Below, piece by piece: positions 8,920 through 17,282 of a DNA stretch of 64,000 nt; positions within the stretch are counted from its first letter, which is position 1, and every line of letters starts with the position of its first letter. The notes beneath the pieces were generated by a model, which worked only from the letters and a program-made list of their open reading frames with translations, did not search any database and had not been told where the DNA came from. The translations under genes and the position numbers were made by a program. This DNA is from a virus: positions 1-64,000 of IMG/VR virus record IMGVR_UViG_3300027779_000019; one strand, 5' to 3'.

Positions 8920-9653
8920 AAACAAAAATAGCATTCAAAAAAACAAACGCGAAATGGATTGATTTACCAAGCCAACCTCTTTCCGAGGGGGAAGCGGCAA
9001 CGACAAACAGGATTAGGACTTATTCTATAAAGATTAAATTGGATGCACCTTATCCTTCTCCTAAAACCGCGACAGTAAGAAACGTAGATGGGGAATTTGT
9101 ATGGGATAGGTTGGTTACTTGCAAAGGACGATCAGAAGCAGTTTCTATTGCAGGAAATTGGTTTCAAGACTTACGATACAAAGGTCAAAAAGGAGGCGTT
9201 GGCAGAGTCCTCGCAGGAAAAGAGACTCACGAATGCGTAACTGTCGATGACAACTGGAAGGAATGTTTGTATGGTTCTAATTTCAACCCTAATTCTAGCT
9301 GCAATCGCCTTTTAGATAAAGCAACTATAGAAAGAATTATTGAGGACTCTAAAGGGAACTTGAAAATTGCCGACAGTCCTTTTGAAAAAGGGAAAGCATA
9401 TCCATCCCTAGAATGGGCAACGGACAAAAAGATAAATTCACTCCCCATAAAAGTAGGTTTTTCGACTTACTCCGAACCCAAAACTGGAGGAATGAAAGAG
9501 TCATTGGATAAAGCGGTAGAGAAAGCGAAGGGAAGAAAAGTGTCTTGGCCAAGGGAAATGGAGTTGAAAGACGCTAGGGCTATTGTCCAAAGAATGAGAG
9601 TAAAGAATCAGATCAAATCTCGCAAACATAGATACGAACACAAAGCGGCATGA
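8916..9653 (+). CDS. hypothetical protein, 245 aa
   Basis: Coupled by ATGA overlaps to the genes on both sides. The C-terminal 60 residues are strongly basic (KAKGRKVSWPREMELKDA..., ending RKHRYEHKAA), which suggests nucleic-acid contact. No family recognised. Confidence 0.6.
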   Translation: MKTKIAFKKTNAKWIDLPSQPLSEGEAATTNRIRTYSIKIKLDAPYPSPKTATVRNVDGEFVWDRLVTCKGRSEAVSIAGNWFQDLRYKGQKGGVGRVLAGKETHECVTVDDNWKECLYGSNFNPNSSCNRLLDKATIERIIEDSKGNLKIADSPFEKGKAYPSLEWATDKKINSLPIKVGFSTYSEPKTGGMKESLDKAVEKAKGRKVSWPREMELKDARAIVQRMRVKNQIKSRKHRYEHKAA

Positions 9654-9940
9654 AAATCCTTGGGCCTGACAAATTCTCGAAAGAAGATATTGATGAAATG
9701 CGCGAAACCCTGCATGGGTCTGAATTTGAAGGATTAAGTCAACTAGGGCGGAAAGATAAGGATTTGATTAGGATACTTTGGGAAGGTTTCGTTGGTTGGA
9801 AAAACATTCCCGATGCGGAAGTGGTTGAAACGTACCAAAACATCTACGGTGAGACAGATAATGTTGAATTAGTTATTTGTGATAAAAATATCAACAAAGG
9901 ACAAGGCGAAATTATAGCAAAATTTAAAGACATAAAGTAA
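9650..9940 (+). CDS. hypothetical protein, 96 aa
   Basis: Starts in an ATGA overlap with the preceding gene and ends directly against the next ATG. Begins MKILGPDKFSKEDIDEM. No family recognised. Confidence 0.6.
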   Translation: MKILGPDKFSKEDIDEMRETLHGSEFEGLSQLGRKDKDLIRILWEGFVGWKNIPDAEVVETYQNIYGETDNVELVICDKNINKGQGEIIAKFKDIK

Positions 9941-10156
9941 ATGGCACATTTAATAACAGTAACAGACCTAAACGACCATGAACTATTGTTCAATTTAGAT
10001 ACGGTCGTTTCTATGGAAAGAGGAAATGGCGGCAATACGATAGTCACAACTCGTTGGAGCAGAACCGACATTAAAGAAACATTAGAAGAAGTAAAAGACC
10101 TAGCCCAAAAAAGTAGCTTGGAGTACCAAAGAATTAAAAATCACGCAAAGGACTAA
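9941..10156 (+). CDS. small beta-rich protein, 71 aa
   Basis: The pattern MAHLITVTDLNDHELLFNLDTVVSMERGN, then a helix KETLEEVKDLA, resembles small FlbD-like or phage one-domain beta proteins. The similarity is weak and carries no functional weight. The gene at 11908 has the same general design. Confidence 0.5.
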   Translation: MAHLITVTDLNDHELLFNLDTVVSMERGNGGNTIVTTRWSRTDIKETLEEVKDLAQKSSLEYQRIKNHAKD

Positions 10157-10205
10157 ATATTAAAGGAATGGCATGGTATTTAATTTTATTAAAATATTTA
10201 GATGA

Positions 10206-10316
10206 ATGAAAAAGAAATGGAAAGGAATTACTGCTTTGTTATGTTTGTCAGTTCTTGCTCTCCTATGGTACGAGGCTTTAACAACTTTGAATGAAATTAT
10301 ATTATTAGCACGATGA
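10206..10316 (+). CDS. micro membrane protein, 36 aa
   Basis: MKKKWKGITALLCLSVLALL: a basic N-terminus followed by one hydrophobic helix. It ends in an ATGA overlap with the next gene, which supports real translation. The competing frame from 10202 lacks this coupling. Could be a small inner-membrane effector or regulator. Confidence 0.5.
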   Translation: MKKKWKGITALLCLSVLALLWYEALTTLNEIILLAR

Positions 10317-10588
10317 CAAGCGATATGGATACAGACAAAATCAGTTTGACGAAAAAGGAAGAAGTAGCGGAAGCGAATCCTGACGCACTATTCGCAGACG
10401 GTTTTGATGAAGCAATCATTGGGTATGAGGCTACTGGTGCTTGTGCTGTTTACGACTATAACAAATGCCTCAAGGTTTTAATGGAGAGGGATGATATGAC
10501 TTTTCCCGCCGCGCATGAATACATGGAGTTCAATGTTGTAGGTTCTTATGTTGGGGATTTTACGCCAATTTTTATTCACACAATATGA
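10313..10588 (+). CDS. conserved phage protein, 91 aa
   Basis: The segment DALFADGFDEAIIGYE...VYDYNKCLKVLMERDDMT...AHEYMEFNVVGSYVGDFTPIF is characteristic of a small protein found in many myoviruses. Function unknown. It is coupled to the membrane micro-protein upstream. Confidence 0.7.
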   Translation: MTSDMDTDKISLTKKEEVAEANPDALFADGFDEAIIGYEATGACAVYDYNKCLKVLMERDDMTFPAAHEYMEFNVVGSYVGDFTPIFIHTI

Positions 10589-10592
10589 TAAA

Positions 10593-10856
10593 ATGATTTG
10601 GACAATTGAAAAAAGAAAACAAGGCATGGAGATTTGGGTAACAAACTCTACGGGACTTAACGGTCAGTTAGCCTTCAAGACAGACGCTATTTTCATTGGC
10701 GAATGCTATACTACGAAAGAAAGAAAAAGAACTCATTACCTTGCTGCGATAATTGTTGAAGCATTAAACAAGCACGAAGCAAAAGCTGATGAACTTGCTA
10801 TGGAAAATTTTGAAAAAGAGTTGAAAGAAAACGATTCGGGGCATCAACCGTGTTGA
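10593..10856 (+). CDS. hypothetical protein, 87 aa
   Basis: The start at 10593 (MIWTIEKRK) lies 4 bp after the preceding stop and is preferred over an upstream TTG inside the previous gene. The C-terminal half is acidic helix. No family recognised. Confidence 0.55.
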   Translation: MIWTIEKRKQGMEIWVTNSTGLNGQLAFKTDAIFIGECYTTKERKRTHYLAAIIVEALNKHEAKADELAMENFEKELKENDSGHQPC

Positions 10857-10858
10857 GA

Positions 10859-11167
10859 ATGAAAAAAATTATAACTTTCTTACTGGCTTGTACTGTTAGC
10901 GTAAACGCTGCTTCGCTTGAATTAAAAGTTAAGCAACAAAAGGTTTTGCCGAACGGTAATGCTTATGGCTTGGAAAGCGGCATCTACTTTGAATTAACAA
11001 ACTTGGAGCCTTTTATAATGTATAAACTGCAATACTCCGAGGACTTGAACAGATGGACTGATTTGGTTCACCTTGGCACTTACAAAATGGCAATGACTTC
11101 GCCTTACTGGACTTGGGATGAATTGCCGCCACATCAATGCTTTTTTAGAATCGTTATAGCTTGGTGA
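10859..11167 (+). CDS. secreted protein with Verrucomicrobiota-style motif
   Basis: A signal peptide (MKKIITFLLACTVSVNAA) precedes a short beta-rich domain with LTNLEPFIMYKLQYSEDLNRWTDL. That motif (YxLQxSxDLxxWxxL) is one I associate with secreted proteins of Verrucomicrobiota. 102 aa, so a single domain without an anchor. In this phage it could be a host-derived exported protein acting at the cell surface; the role is unknown. Confidence 0.6.
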   Translation: MKKIITFLLACTVSVNAASLELKVKQQKVLPNGNAYGLESGIYFELTNLEPFIMYKLQYSEDLNRWTDLVHLGTYKMAMTSPYWTWDELPPHQCFFRIVIAW

Positions 11168-11172
11168 TAAGA

Positions 11173-11370
11173 ATGAAAATTATGACATATATAGTAGATT
11201 TTGAAGTAGACGGTGATACTGTTTCCTATACGGTCAAGGCGGAGAATGTCCTTGATGCAGAAGATGCAGCGAAGGAAATGCTAAAAGCCGATTCTAAAAT
11301 TAGCAAAAATCGAGGTTCTTCCGTATCCTCATGGGAGGTCAAACATATAGAACACATTGCAGACCTATGA
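11173..11370 (+). CDS. small hypothetical protein, 65 aa
   Basis: Begins MKIMTYIVDFEVDGDTVSYT and has a compact alpha/beta look. The ATG at 11173 is preferred over a GTG at 11161; 11182 is another option. It overlaps the next start in ATGA. Confidence 0.5.
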   Translation: MKIMTYIVDFEVDGDTVSYTVKAENVLDAEDAAKEMLKADSKISKNRGSSVSSWEVKHIEHIADL

Positions 11371-11564
11371 CATTTGCAGAATCAAAGAGTTGGGTATGGT
11401 GCTTGAAATGTTTGGAGTGGATAAATGCCGCCGACAATGTAACCCTCATAAACATAGAAGAAGATATTCACGGCATCGACAACATGACTTTCATTTGCGA
11501 CGAGTGCGAGCAAGAGAGTAAATCAAAAGTAATAGCAAAAGAAACCCAACCAAGAAGTCGATGA
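11367..11564 (+). CDS. small zinc-ribbon protein, 65 aa
   Basis: Two CxxC pairs (CLKCLEW and CDECEQE) separated by about 30 residues suggest a zinc ribbon. The start at 11367 overlaps the preceding stop (ATGA) and the end overlaps the next ATG, so it is translationally coupled on both sides. Confidence 0.6.
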   Translation: MTFAESKSWVWCLKCLEWINAADNVTLINIEEDIHGIDNMTFICDECEQESKSKVIAKETQPRSR

Positions 11565-11905
11565 AAAAAACAAATTATGCTTCCAAGCTCACAAGGGTTA
11601 TGGACGAGGGAGAAAGACGCTATTCCGATAAGATGAGCCATAAGTATTATGCCAAGAATAATTATTACGGCAAAGGAACTAATCGCATAAGCGAGTTGCA
11701 CGATAAGGATTGCCCAAGGACAAATGAACTAGCGGTAATTATAGATATGTTTGTAAACAGTTTAGCGGCGGGAGAAAGTTGCATGAAGCGGAGAACATTA
11801 GTTAAGATAGGTTATGAATTACTTTCCTTGAGGGATACAGTACAAAAGGAAACCCGCAAGAGAATGAAAGTAGTTGACGAGAACGGAAAAGAAATTAAGG
11901 TTTAA
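11561..11905 (+). CDS. basic hypothetical protein, 114 aa
   Basis: Begins MKKTNYASKLTRVMDEGERR. Rich in Lys/Arg/Tyr, with a central helical stretch (TNELAVIIDMFVNSLAAG). No family recognised. Coupled to the zinc-ribbon gene by ATGA. Confidence 0.55.
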   Translation: MKKTNYASKLTRVMDEGERRYSDKMSHKYYAKNNYYGKGTNRISELHDKDCPRTNELAVIIDMFVNSLAAGESCMKRRTLVKIGYELLSLRDTVQKETRKRMKVVDENGKEIKV

Positions 11906-11907
11906 TT

Positions 11908-12147
11908 ATGTATATTACATTATCACAAACACCAGATAGAGATGGGTTTCAAGGCCAAGTAGCCTTGAATACGAACAGGATCAACGGCTTTAGGGAAGTT
12001 TCCTATAAAGATATAGGAGGTAATTCTCAAAAAGACGATGCAGGGTATGTGGGAACATATACAGAAGTATTGATGAAAGGTGCTACTGTTTTAGTAGCCG
12101 ATCCAATAGCCACTATACTAACAAAAATTGAAGAATCCAAAAATTAA
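11908..12147 (+). CDS. small beta-rich protein, 79 aa
   Basis: Begins MYITLSQTPDRDGFQGQVAL and ends in a short helix (ATILTKIEESK). Overall design resembles the 9941 protein, though sequence identity is low. Function unknown. Confidence 0.5.
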   Translation: MYITLSQTPDRDGFQGQVALNTNRINGFREVSYKDIGGNSQKDDAGYVGTYTEVLMKGATVLVADPIATILTKIEESKN

Positions 12148-12148
12148 A

Positions 12149-12454
12149 ATGAGATCATCGAAGTTTATATTGAACATCATGGCGGCGATATTATTACTTT
12201 TATTTATATCGTTGATTGCGACAGGATGCGTAACTAAAAAAGAAGTGGTTTATAAAAAAATCTACTTCGCAGACGCAAACGGAGTAACAACGACAATCTA
12301 CTACCCCAACAGCTTTGAAAAAGACATGAGGGTAAAAACGGTTGACGATGAAAGATGGAAGTATGTGGCCTCTAAAATCGCCCCCGATGATGGAGCAGCA
12401 AAAGAGATGAAACTTCAACCTATAGATTTAAGCGAGCAGAATTCTCGTCCATAA
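12149..12454 (+). CDS. small lipoprotein
   Basis: An N-terminal hydrophobic segment ends in LIATGC, a lipobox with Cys at about residue 23, so the mature protein (about 78 aa) should be lipid-anchored. The start is ATG 12149 rather than the TTG at 12128. Small phage lipoproteins often mediate superinfection exclusion or act as outer-membrane spanins; no lysis partner is adjacent, so exclusion is the likelier guess. Confidence 0.6.
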   Translation: MRSSKFILNIMAAILLLLFISLIATGCVTKKEVVYKKIYFADANGVTTTIYYPNSFEKDMRVKTVDDERWKYVASKIAPDDGAAKEMKLQPIDLSEQNSRP

Positions 12455-12459
12455 TATTC

Positions 12460-12488
12460 TTGACTTTTTAGTAAAATCGTGATACAGT
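12460..12488 (+). promoter_or_regulatory. sigma70-like promoter
   Basis: TTGACT at 12460-12465, a 17-bp spacer ending CGTGA, TACAGT at 12483-12488, then 9 nt to the ATG at 12498. Predicted leader is 2-3 nt. Confidence 0.7.
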
Positions 12489-12497
12489 CTATCTACG

Positions 12498-12965
12498 ATG
12501 AATGACCAACCAAGAAGAACTCTTAAAAGATTAGGGGAAAGAGTAAATTTAGTTTGGTTCTTATCTTTAGATAAAGAAGAGCAAGAACGAGTATTTAAAA
12601 GTTGTATCGACAAGCCAAAGTTGAAAGGCATGAAAGAAGTGATGCTTAAACTTGTTGAAAAATACGACGAAGAAAAGATAACCCTAAACTTTTACCCCTG
12701 CCCACATTGCCAAGGTTTTCATCTCACCAGAGCGGACAAGCACCGTAGAAGTCTTATAAGAAGGATGATAATCGAATGGAAGCGAAAAAACAAAATACCA
12801 ACGTCAAGGCGACAGAGCAACAAACTTTTAAAACAAGATAACCGTTATTCAAGGAAAATTTTAGAACAAATTTACGACCATAGGTCTAAAGACAGAAATG
12901 ACTATTATAATACCGATACTAATAACACTAATACTAACCTACCTTCTGGTGAAGCGGGTAAGTGA
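12498..12965 (+). CDS. basic protein with Cys/His motif
   Basis: 155 aa. CPHCQGFHLTRADKH around residue 73-87 could bind zinc (C-x2-C-x4-H), followed by a very basic helix (RRSLIRRMIIEWKRKNK). The last 25 residues are Asn/Thr-rich. Probably nucleic-acid binding. First gene after an early-type promoter. Confidence 0.55.
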   Translation: MNDQPRRTLKRLGERVNLVWFLSLDKEEQERVFKSCIDKPKLKGMKEVMLKLVEKYDEEKITLNFYPCPHCQGFHLTRADKHRRSLIRRMIIEWKRKNKIPTSRRQSNKLLKQDNRYSRKILEQIYDHRSKDRNDYYNTDTNNTNTNLPSGEAGK

Positions 12966-12991
12966 TTCGGAGTTATAAAAACAAACACGGC

Positions 12992-13141
12992 ATGAAACCC
13001 GAAAGAGAACTTAAAAGAAAAGAACTTAAAAGATACCGTAAAGCTAATGGTATTAAAAAGCGTAGAGCATCAACAAGAGATCAAGGCAGCAAACCGTGGA
13101 CGGCCCCACTAATAGGAGCAAAACAATCACCACCTGTTTAG
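12992..13141 (+). CDS. small basic protein, 49 aa
   Basis: Begins MKPERELKRKELKRYRKANG; about a third Lys/Arg. The ATG follows a short gap after the previous gene. Probably a nucleic-acid-binding accessory protein. Confidence 0.45.
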   Translation: MKPERELKRKELKRYRKANGIKKRRASTRDQGSKPWTAPLIGAKQSPPV

Positions 13142-13154
13142 GGTATTAAGTAAA

Positions 13155-13631
13155 ATGGGATTAAAAACTAGACATATAGAACAGAACATGAAGCAAATCC
13201 AAAAAACGCTAGAGTACCCCTTTCGTCCCGATTATCTGGAGAAGTGGAACGAGACGGTCGAGATGGTGCATTGGGAAGGCAACTCTTTTATTAAGCGGCA
13301 TCCACATATTGACCCCTCTAAAATCATAACTAAAGGTTCAACTTACAATTTTCCCGCCAATGCAATTACCGTCAGGTTTCGCAACCAGAGAACGGGGGAG
13401 GTAGGAGTTTATTTCTACGGGGAAAGGAAAACAAGCACATTGGGCAATACCTCGACAGGAAGAACATATACTTACATTGATAAAAAACTCCGAGTAACCT
13501 TACCGATGACTCGTTATAATGGTCATTCTTTCGGTTTTTCATTCCAAGGGGAGTTACCTTCAAACATGGACATGGAGAGTCTTAAAATAGCATTGGATTA
13601 CATTAAGGATACAATAGAGGAAATTAAGTAA
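13155..13631 (+). CDS. hypothetical protein, 158 aa
   Basis: Beta-rich central part (YNFPANAITVRFRNQRTGEV) and an acidic helical C-terminus. No family recognised. The last base of its stop is the first base of the next ATG (TAATG). Confidence 0.6.
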   Translation: MGLKTRHIEQNMKQIQKTLEYPFRPDYLEKWNETVEMVHWEGNSFIKRHPHIDPSKIITKGSTYNFPANAITVRFRNQRTGEVGVYFYGERKTSTLGNTSTGRTYTYIDKKLRVTLPMTRYNGHSFGFSFQGELPSNMDMESLKIALDYIKDTIEEIK

Positions 13632-13771
13632 TGGCAGCGAATACATCAACAAACAAAATCACTTTCGGCAAAGGCAAGAAAAAGAGAAAAGGAGTCAACT
13701 CGAAAAGTAAAAACTCTTGGAACAAAAAAAGTAAAAATTATGTCAAAGCATATAGAGGACAAGGGAGATAA
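13631..13771 (+). CDS. small basic protein ending RGQGR, 46 aa
   Basis: Almost entirely Lys/Asn/Ser/Arg with the tail AYRGQGR, a pattern seen in tiny phage proteins of unknown role. TAATG overlap with the previous gene supports translation. Confidence 0.5.
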   Translation: MAANTSTNKITFGKGKKKRKGVNSKSKNSWNKKSKNYVKAYRGQGR

Positions 13772-13772
13772 G

Positions 13773-13922
13773 ATGGAACTGAAAGACAGATGCCGTCAAT
13801 TGCAAAAAGAACGAGAAGAAATGTGGGAGAGATTAGGAATGAACTGGACAGAAAGCAGTTGCCTACCGAGAGCAAAAGAAAAAGCATCTTGCTCGTTCCT
13901 TACGACTCTCTTGATAAAATAG
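13773..13922 (+). CDS. small hypothetical protein (alternative frame)
   Basis: From ATG 13773 it begins MELKDRCRQLQKEREEMWER, which looks like a genuine coiled-coil start, but the later part looks less natural. It overlaps the 13790 frame for most of its length. Only one of the two may be real, or both may be made. Confidence 0.35.
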   Translation: MELKDRCRQLQKEREEMWERLGMNWTESSCLPRAKEKASCSFLTTLLIK

Positions 13923-14011
13923 ACCAATTACATTACAGAGCTTATATAAAAAATATTATAACTCTCGAAAGCCTTAAATCTAATACTAATGAGAATAACT
14001 ATCGAAGATGA
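13790..14011 (+). CDS. small hypothetical protein, 73 aa
   Basis: The second half (YDSLDKIDQLHYRAYIKNI) looks protein-like, and the gene extends into the next by 23 bp. It competes with the 13773 frame. A frameshift joining the first half of one to the second half of the other is conceivable but not shown. Confidence 0.45.
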   Translation: MPSIAKRTRRNVGEIRNELDRKQLPTESKRKSILLVPYDSLDKIDQLHYRAYIKNIITLESLKSNTNENNYRR

Positions 14012-14153
14012 TAAAGATAAGTGGATTCACGAAGGTGAAATCGAACATATCTTGGATCTGTTCAAAGCCTTCAAGCAGCTATCCCTTGCTGTTGGGCATC
14101 ACTCCGAAAATGTCGAGAGGTACTTTGGAGACTGCGAGAATTGGTCAGAATAA
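13989..14153 (+). CDS. small acidic protein, 54 aa
   Basis: ATG at 13989, TAA at 14151. Begins MRITIEDDKDKWIHEGEIEH and ends GDCENWSE; predicted helix in the middle. No family recognised. Confidence 0.5.
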   Translation: MRITIEDDKDKWIHEGEIEHILDLFKAFKQLSLAVGHHSENVERYFGDCENWSE

Positions 14154-14195
14154 ACAAACAACTCGCTTTGATATATTTTAATTTATTTATTTAGC

Positions 14196-14513
14196 ATGAA
14201 AATCACACGAAACTTAAAACATAGCTCATTTGAATGGGATGACGAAACCAAGAAGTTCAAAATTACCCAAGGTGACGTTGAGATCGAATTAGGAAAGGTC
14301 TACGCCTTCGCTTTTGTACGATTCGCCTTTAGGGTTGCTCAACGAAATTGGTTTAGAAAACAATCGAAGCCAGAAGTGACTATAGTAAAAGGTAATGAAG
14401 TCACTTCTATTAAGGATACTAACTTGGATAATGGCAGTACCGCGCCTAGTGGTAAGCTCATGCTCGTTCAGCAGGAAGAAGGCATGGAAATCGAACAGTA
14501 CGAATTACTATAA
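14196..14513 (+). CDS. hypothetical protein, 105 aa
   Basis: Begins MKITRNLKHSSFEWDDETKK. Preceded by an A/T-rich box (ATATATTTTAATTTATTTATTTAG split over 14170-14195) and no Shine-Dalgarno. No family recognised. Confidence 0.55.
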   Translation: MKITRNLKHSSFEWDDETKKFKITQGDVEIELGKVYAFAFVRFAFRVAQRNWFRKQSKPEVTIVKGNEVTSIKDTNLDNGSTAPSGKLMLVQQEEGMEIEQYELL

Positions 14514-14514
14514 C

Positions 14515-14769
14515 ATGAAAAAAGAAATGGGATTCCAAGTTGGAGGTAGGCAAATCAAAATCAAAGAATTTGACGACAGGTACTCTGTACTGCTACCTAT
14601 TGACCTATCAGAAGGTTCTGATGACGAGTGGGCAGATGAACCCGATAAGGAGGCAATTAAAGAAAAAGCCAATGCTTACGCTAATCAAACAATGAAATAT
14701 TTAGTCAGCGAGGGCTTTATAAGCGAGGATAAAAAGACCCAAGTCCACATAGCGGTAAAGAAAGATTAA
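14515..14769 (+). CDS. hypothetical protein, 84 aa
   Basis: The start at 14515 (MKKEMGFQVGG) lies 1 bp after the preceding stop; the longer upstream frame runs through that gene and is rejected. Acidic centre (LSEGSDDEWADEPDKE), helical end. No family recognised. Confidence 0.5.
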   Translation: MKKEMGFQVGGRQIKIKEFDDRYSVLLPIDLSEGSDDEWADEPDKEAIKEKANAYANQTMKYLVSEGFISEDKKTQVHIAVKKD

Positions 14770-14788
14770 CTTTCCCCAAAAAAAACTC

Positions 14789-14817
14789 TTGACAAAAGAC
14801 CAAAACTATGTTAGCCT
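14789..14817 (+). promoter_or_regulatory. sigma70-like promoter
   Basis: TTGACA 14789-14794, a 17-bp spacer, TAGCCT 14812-14817, then AATCAAAGTT and the ATG at 14828. This is the same AGTT-ATG arrangement as in the minus-strand early genes. Confidence 0.65.
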
Positions 14818-14827
14818 AATCAAAGTT

Positions 14828-16141
14828 ATGCACATATCGAAAGAAGTTACCAGTAAGGGCGCGGCCAACACCAACACCAACGCGAACGATGTTGAGGGTT
14901 CTGTCACGCAAAACAAGGACAACAAATCCCTACAAGACTCAATCAACAAGGTCTTGAATAAGTCCCTACCACTATCGGAGCAAAAGCCTCAAGAGAAGAA
15001 AGTCTCGACTTTTAAGAAGGTAAGTTCTGCGAGCGGCTTGAAAGACATCCCTCTTTCTGACGCGAAAAAGGACGAACTTGAGACGCTTTGGAAGAAGGAG
15101 TTCGTTTCCGCAACCCCTAAAGGGTTTGAGGCGACCATAACTCCCGAATTAGCACATTACGCTGTTAAGTATTGTATGCCTCGGAATCGACTGACGAAGG
15201 TGTACGTCTTGAACAAGTATTGCAAAGCGATGCTCGCCGGTAAGTGGGAGTTGAACGGTTGCTCTATTATCGTAAACACCGATGGCAAAATCGAGGATGG
15301 AGGGCATCGTTTAACGGCTTGCTATAATTCTCAATTACCCTTGAAGACTATGGCGAATGTTGGTCAACCTGTCGCGTCCCACAAGACAATCGACAGAGGT
15401 GCTTCTAGGCAGATTCACGACGATTTGGAGTTTGAATTTTTCCTTTCTTCCAAATTGGATATTCCAGCGGGAGCAAAGGGTCATACGATTTGTCGAAAAG
15501 TTGTCAGTTGGATGAAGGCATGGCGAAAAACAATCACGACTACTAATAATAGTTCTGCTGTGCTTTGTCATCCAGATACGGCTCGCGGAGACGCTTTGAC
15601 GGACGAGATTAAGCGAGTGCTTTGCGAAAACGAAAGGATATTTGCTTCTTTCGCGGCATTTGAGAAAATGACTCGAAATATGCCCTCCGAAGTTACTATA
15701 AGTTCCAGAGGGTATAATAGGTTTGAGTTCATTCGCCTGACGGGAGCAGCAACCCCATTGTGTCAATACTATTACCTTCAACCCGAAAAAGCTACGTCTT
15801 TTGTCGAGCGAATACTGAACCCCTATAAGGTTGACAAGGAAGGCAAGATCGTACATATCCCAAAAGACGATCCCGCTTCGCAAGTTCGTGATTACCTCAT
15901 AAACAATAGAGGGGTAGTCAGTAACGGCATGGGCAAAGTGGAGGAACTGTACTTTCGGATGGTTTCAGCTATTCACGCCGACTACAAAGACCGTAAAATA
16001 TCGGTCTTGAGGCGAACGAAATGCTGGTTTCCGAATTGGAGTATTCCAATTGACGGTTCACATGACAAGTTCCCCTCGCCAGAGGAAACAGAGGGAACGA
16101 CAGCAACGCAACAAGAGTTGGACTCGACCGTCGAAGCGTAA
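14828..16141 (+). CDS. ParB-like phage protein
   Basis: 437 aa. After a low-complexity N-terminus comes YCKAMLAGKWELNGCSIIVN...DGGHRLTACYNSQLPLKTMANVG. That is the ParB/sulfiredoxin-like core (G-x-H-R-L) found in many phage proteins annotated as ParB-like nucleases, whose role is mostly unknown. The start at 14828 rather than 14789 is chosen because the upstream Met lies inside the -35 box. A strong hairpin follows the stop. Confidence 0.6.
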   Translation: MHISKEVTSKGAANTNTNANDVEGSVTQNKDNKSLQDSINKVLNKSLPLSEQKPQEKKVSTFKKVSSASGLKDIPLSDAKKDELETLWKKEFVSATPKGFEATITPELAHYAVKYCMPRNRLTKVYVLNKYCKAMLAGKWELNGCSIIVNTDGKIEDGGHRLTACYNSQLPLKTMANVGQPVASHKTIDRGASRQIHDDLEFEFFLSSKLDIPAGAKGHTICRKVVSWMKAWRKTITTTNNSSAVLCHPDTARGDALTDEIKRVLCENERIFASFAAFEKMTRNMPSEVTISSRGYNRFEFIRLTGAATPLCQYYYLQPEKATSFVERILNPYKVDKEGKIVHIPKDDPASQVRDYLINNRGVVSNGMGKVEELYFRMVSAIHADYKDRKISVLRRTKCWFPNWSIPIDGSHDKFPSPEETEGTTATQQELDSTVEA

Positions 16142-16153
16142 AGTAGCTCTCAA

Positions 16154-16200
16154 ATCCCCCTCGCTCAATATAAGTCTTGGGCGGGGGGGATATTTTTTTA
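16154..16200 (+). terminator. rho-independent terminator
   Basis: ATCCCCC pairs with GGGGGAT across a 25-nt loop and is followed by ATTTTTTT. Ends the ParB-like transcript. Confidence 0.7.
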
Positions 16201-16209
16201 TTTATTTAT

Positions 16210-16305
16210 ATGGAACCTCTACCGACACTACTCACGCCGATATTCATTGCTATAATTGCAGGTTGGATTTTCGTGAGAGAAATCAAAAAACAACAAAAAA
16301 AGTAA
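16210..16305 (+). CDS. micro membrane protein, 31 aa
   Basis: MEPLPTLLTPIFIAIIAGWI then a basic tail (KKQQKK): a single transmembrane helix, N-out type. Its stop shares a base with the next ATG (TAATG). Directly preceded by TTTTTTTATTTATTTAT. Confidence 0.5.
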   Translation: MEPLPTLLTPIFIAIIAGWIFVREIKKQQKK

Positions 16306-16778
16306 TGCCTAATTGGAGTACAAACAAAATGACGGTAAAAGGTAACGATGTTGCCTTGGCTAAATTTGCCTCTAGGATGAAGGGTGAATTTTCGCTTGAG
16401 AAAGTCCTACCAACCCCCCCGAAGTTGCTTGAGAGCAATCCTGACGCGAATAAAGGGAACCCTCCCGAATGGTATAACTGGAGACTTCAACATTGGGGAA
16501 CCAAATGGGACTTGCGAAACGCCGAGGGAGAAGTGGCGGCAAATCGCGGGGCTAAATTAGCCCTCGACGAAAGCGGTAAAGCATATACCTGTGAATTTGA
16601 TACCGCTTGGCATCCCCCATTGGTAGCGTTAGAAAACTTGAGTAAACAGATTCCAGATTTGGAAATTCATTTGAGCTACTATGATGACATGATGAATTTC
16701 ACAGGTAAGGCTAACTTCCTAAACGGCGAGTCAGATTTCGTATTTGAGGAACCGAGTCCCATTGTCGGAACGGATTAA
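16305..16778 (+). CDS. Api92-like (DUF1281-type) protein
   Basis: 157 aa from ATG 16305. MPNWSTNKMTVKGN..., YNWRLQHWGTKWDLRNAEGE and FDTAWHPPLVALENLSKQIPDLEIHLSYYDD match the ferredoxin-like Api92 family common in phages and plasmids, of unknown function. A longer frame from 16050 overlaps the ParB-like gene and is rejected. Confidence 0.75.
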   Translation: MPNWSTNKMTVKGNDVALAKFASRMKGEFSLEKVLPTPPKLLESNPDANKGNPPEWYNWRLQHWGTKWDLRNAEGEVAANRGAKLALDESGKAYTCEFDTAWHPPLVALENLSKQIPDLEIHLSYYDDMMNFTGKANFLNGESDFVFEEPSPIVGTD

Positions 16779-16780
16779 AC

Positions 16781-16808
16781 TTGACTTTTGGTAAGAAGGT
16801 GTTACTAT
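16781..16808 (+). promoter_or_regulatory. sigma70-like promoter, leaderless
   Basis: TTGACT 16781-16786, a 16-bp spacer, TACTAT 16803-16808, 7 nt to the ATG at 16816. The earlier ATG at 16807 is part of the -10 box, so it cannot be the start of this mRNA. Confidence 0.7.
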
Positions 16809-16815
16809 GGCTATT

Positions 16816-17253
16816 ATGGACGATATTGAAAAACAATTAAAAAAACTGCAAGACCGCCTAATAGAGATGGCAAAATCAAAAACCAATCATCAGACCAGCA
16901 AGCGGAGCAAGCGGAGCAAGAAGCAAGGGGAAAACCTCCTAGACGAAGCTAAAGCTAACTGGGGCGGCGGGACAGGAGGCAATGCGTATGTCAGGCAATG
17001 CCTCGGTAAAAGATACCAAGTGATTCGGGAAGTATTATACTACCAACTTCCGCAATGGAAAAAGAACGTAGTTGATTCCGACCCAAACGGTAGAATCTCA
17101 ACCGAACTCGCGTCAGACGTTTGTCGAACTACCGAGCATTTTGATTACTACCTTGAATTAGTTAACGGCTTGAGCGAAAATCCAGTATCGGAAGAATTGA
17201 GATCATCACTAATAACGCTCACCGACGAAGCTAGGAGAGACATTGCTTGGTGA
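16816..17253 (+). CDS. hypothetical protein with LPxWKKN domain
   Basis: MDDIEKQLKKLQDRL helix and a Lys/Ser-rich linker precede a C-terminal domain with YYQLPQWKKNVVDSDPNG. The same domain makes up the 18149 protein (FLELPHWKKNEIG), so the two are paralogues. No known family. Confidence 0.55.
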   Translation: MDDIEKQLKKLQDRLIEMAKSKTNHQTSKRSKRSKKQGENLLDEAKANWGGGTGGNAYVRQCLGKRYQVIREVLYYQLPQWKKNVVDSDPNGRISTELASDVCRTTEHFDYYLELVNGLSENPVSEELRSSLITLTDEARRDIAW

Positions 17254-17282
17254 AACGCTCCGCAAAACAGTAATATCATTAT

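Noticed and set aside
15335-15883. 182-aa minus-strand ORF
   Set aside because: Mirror frame of the ParB-like gene.
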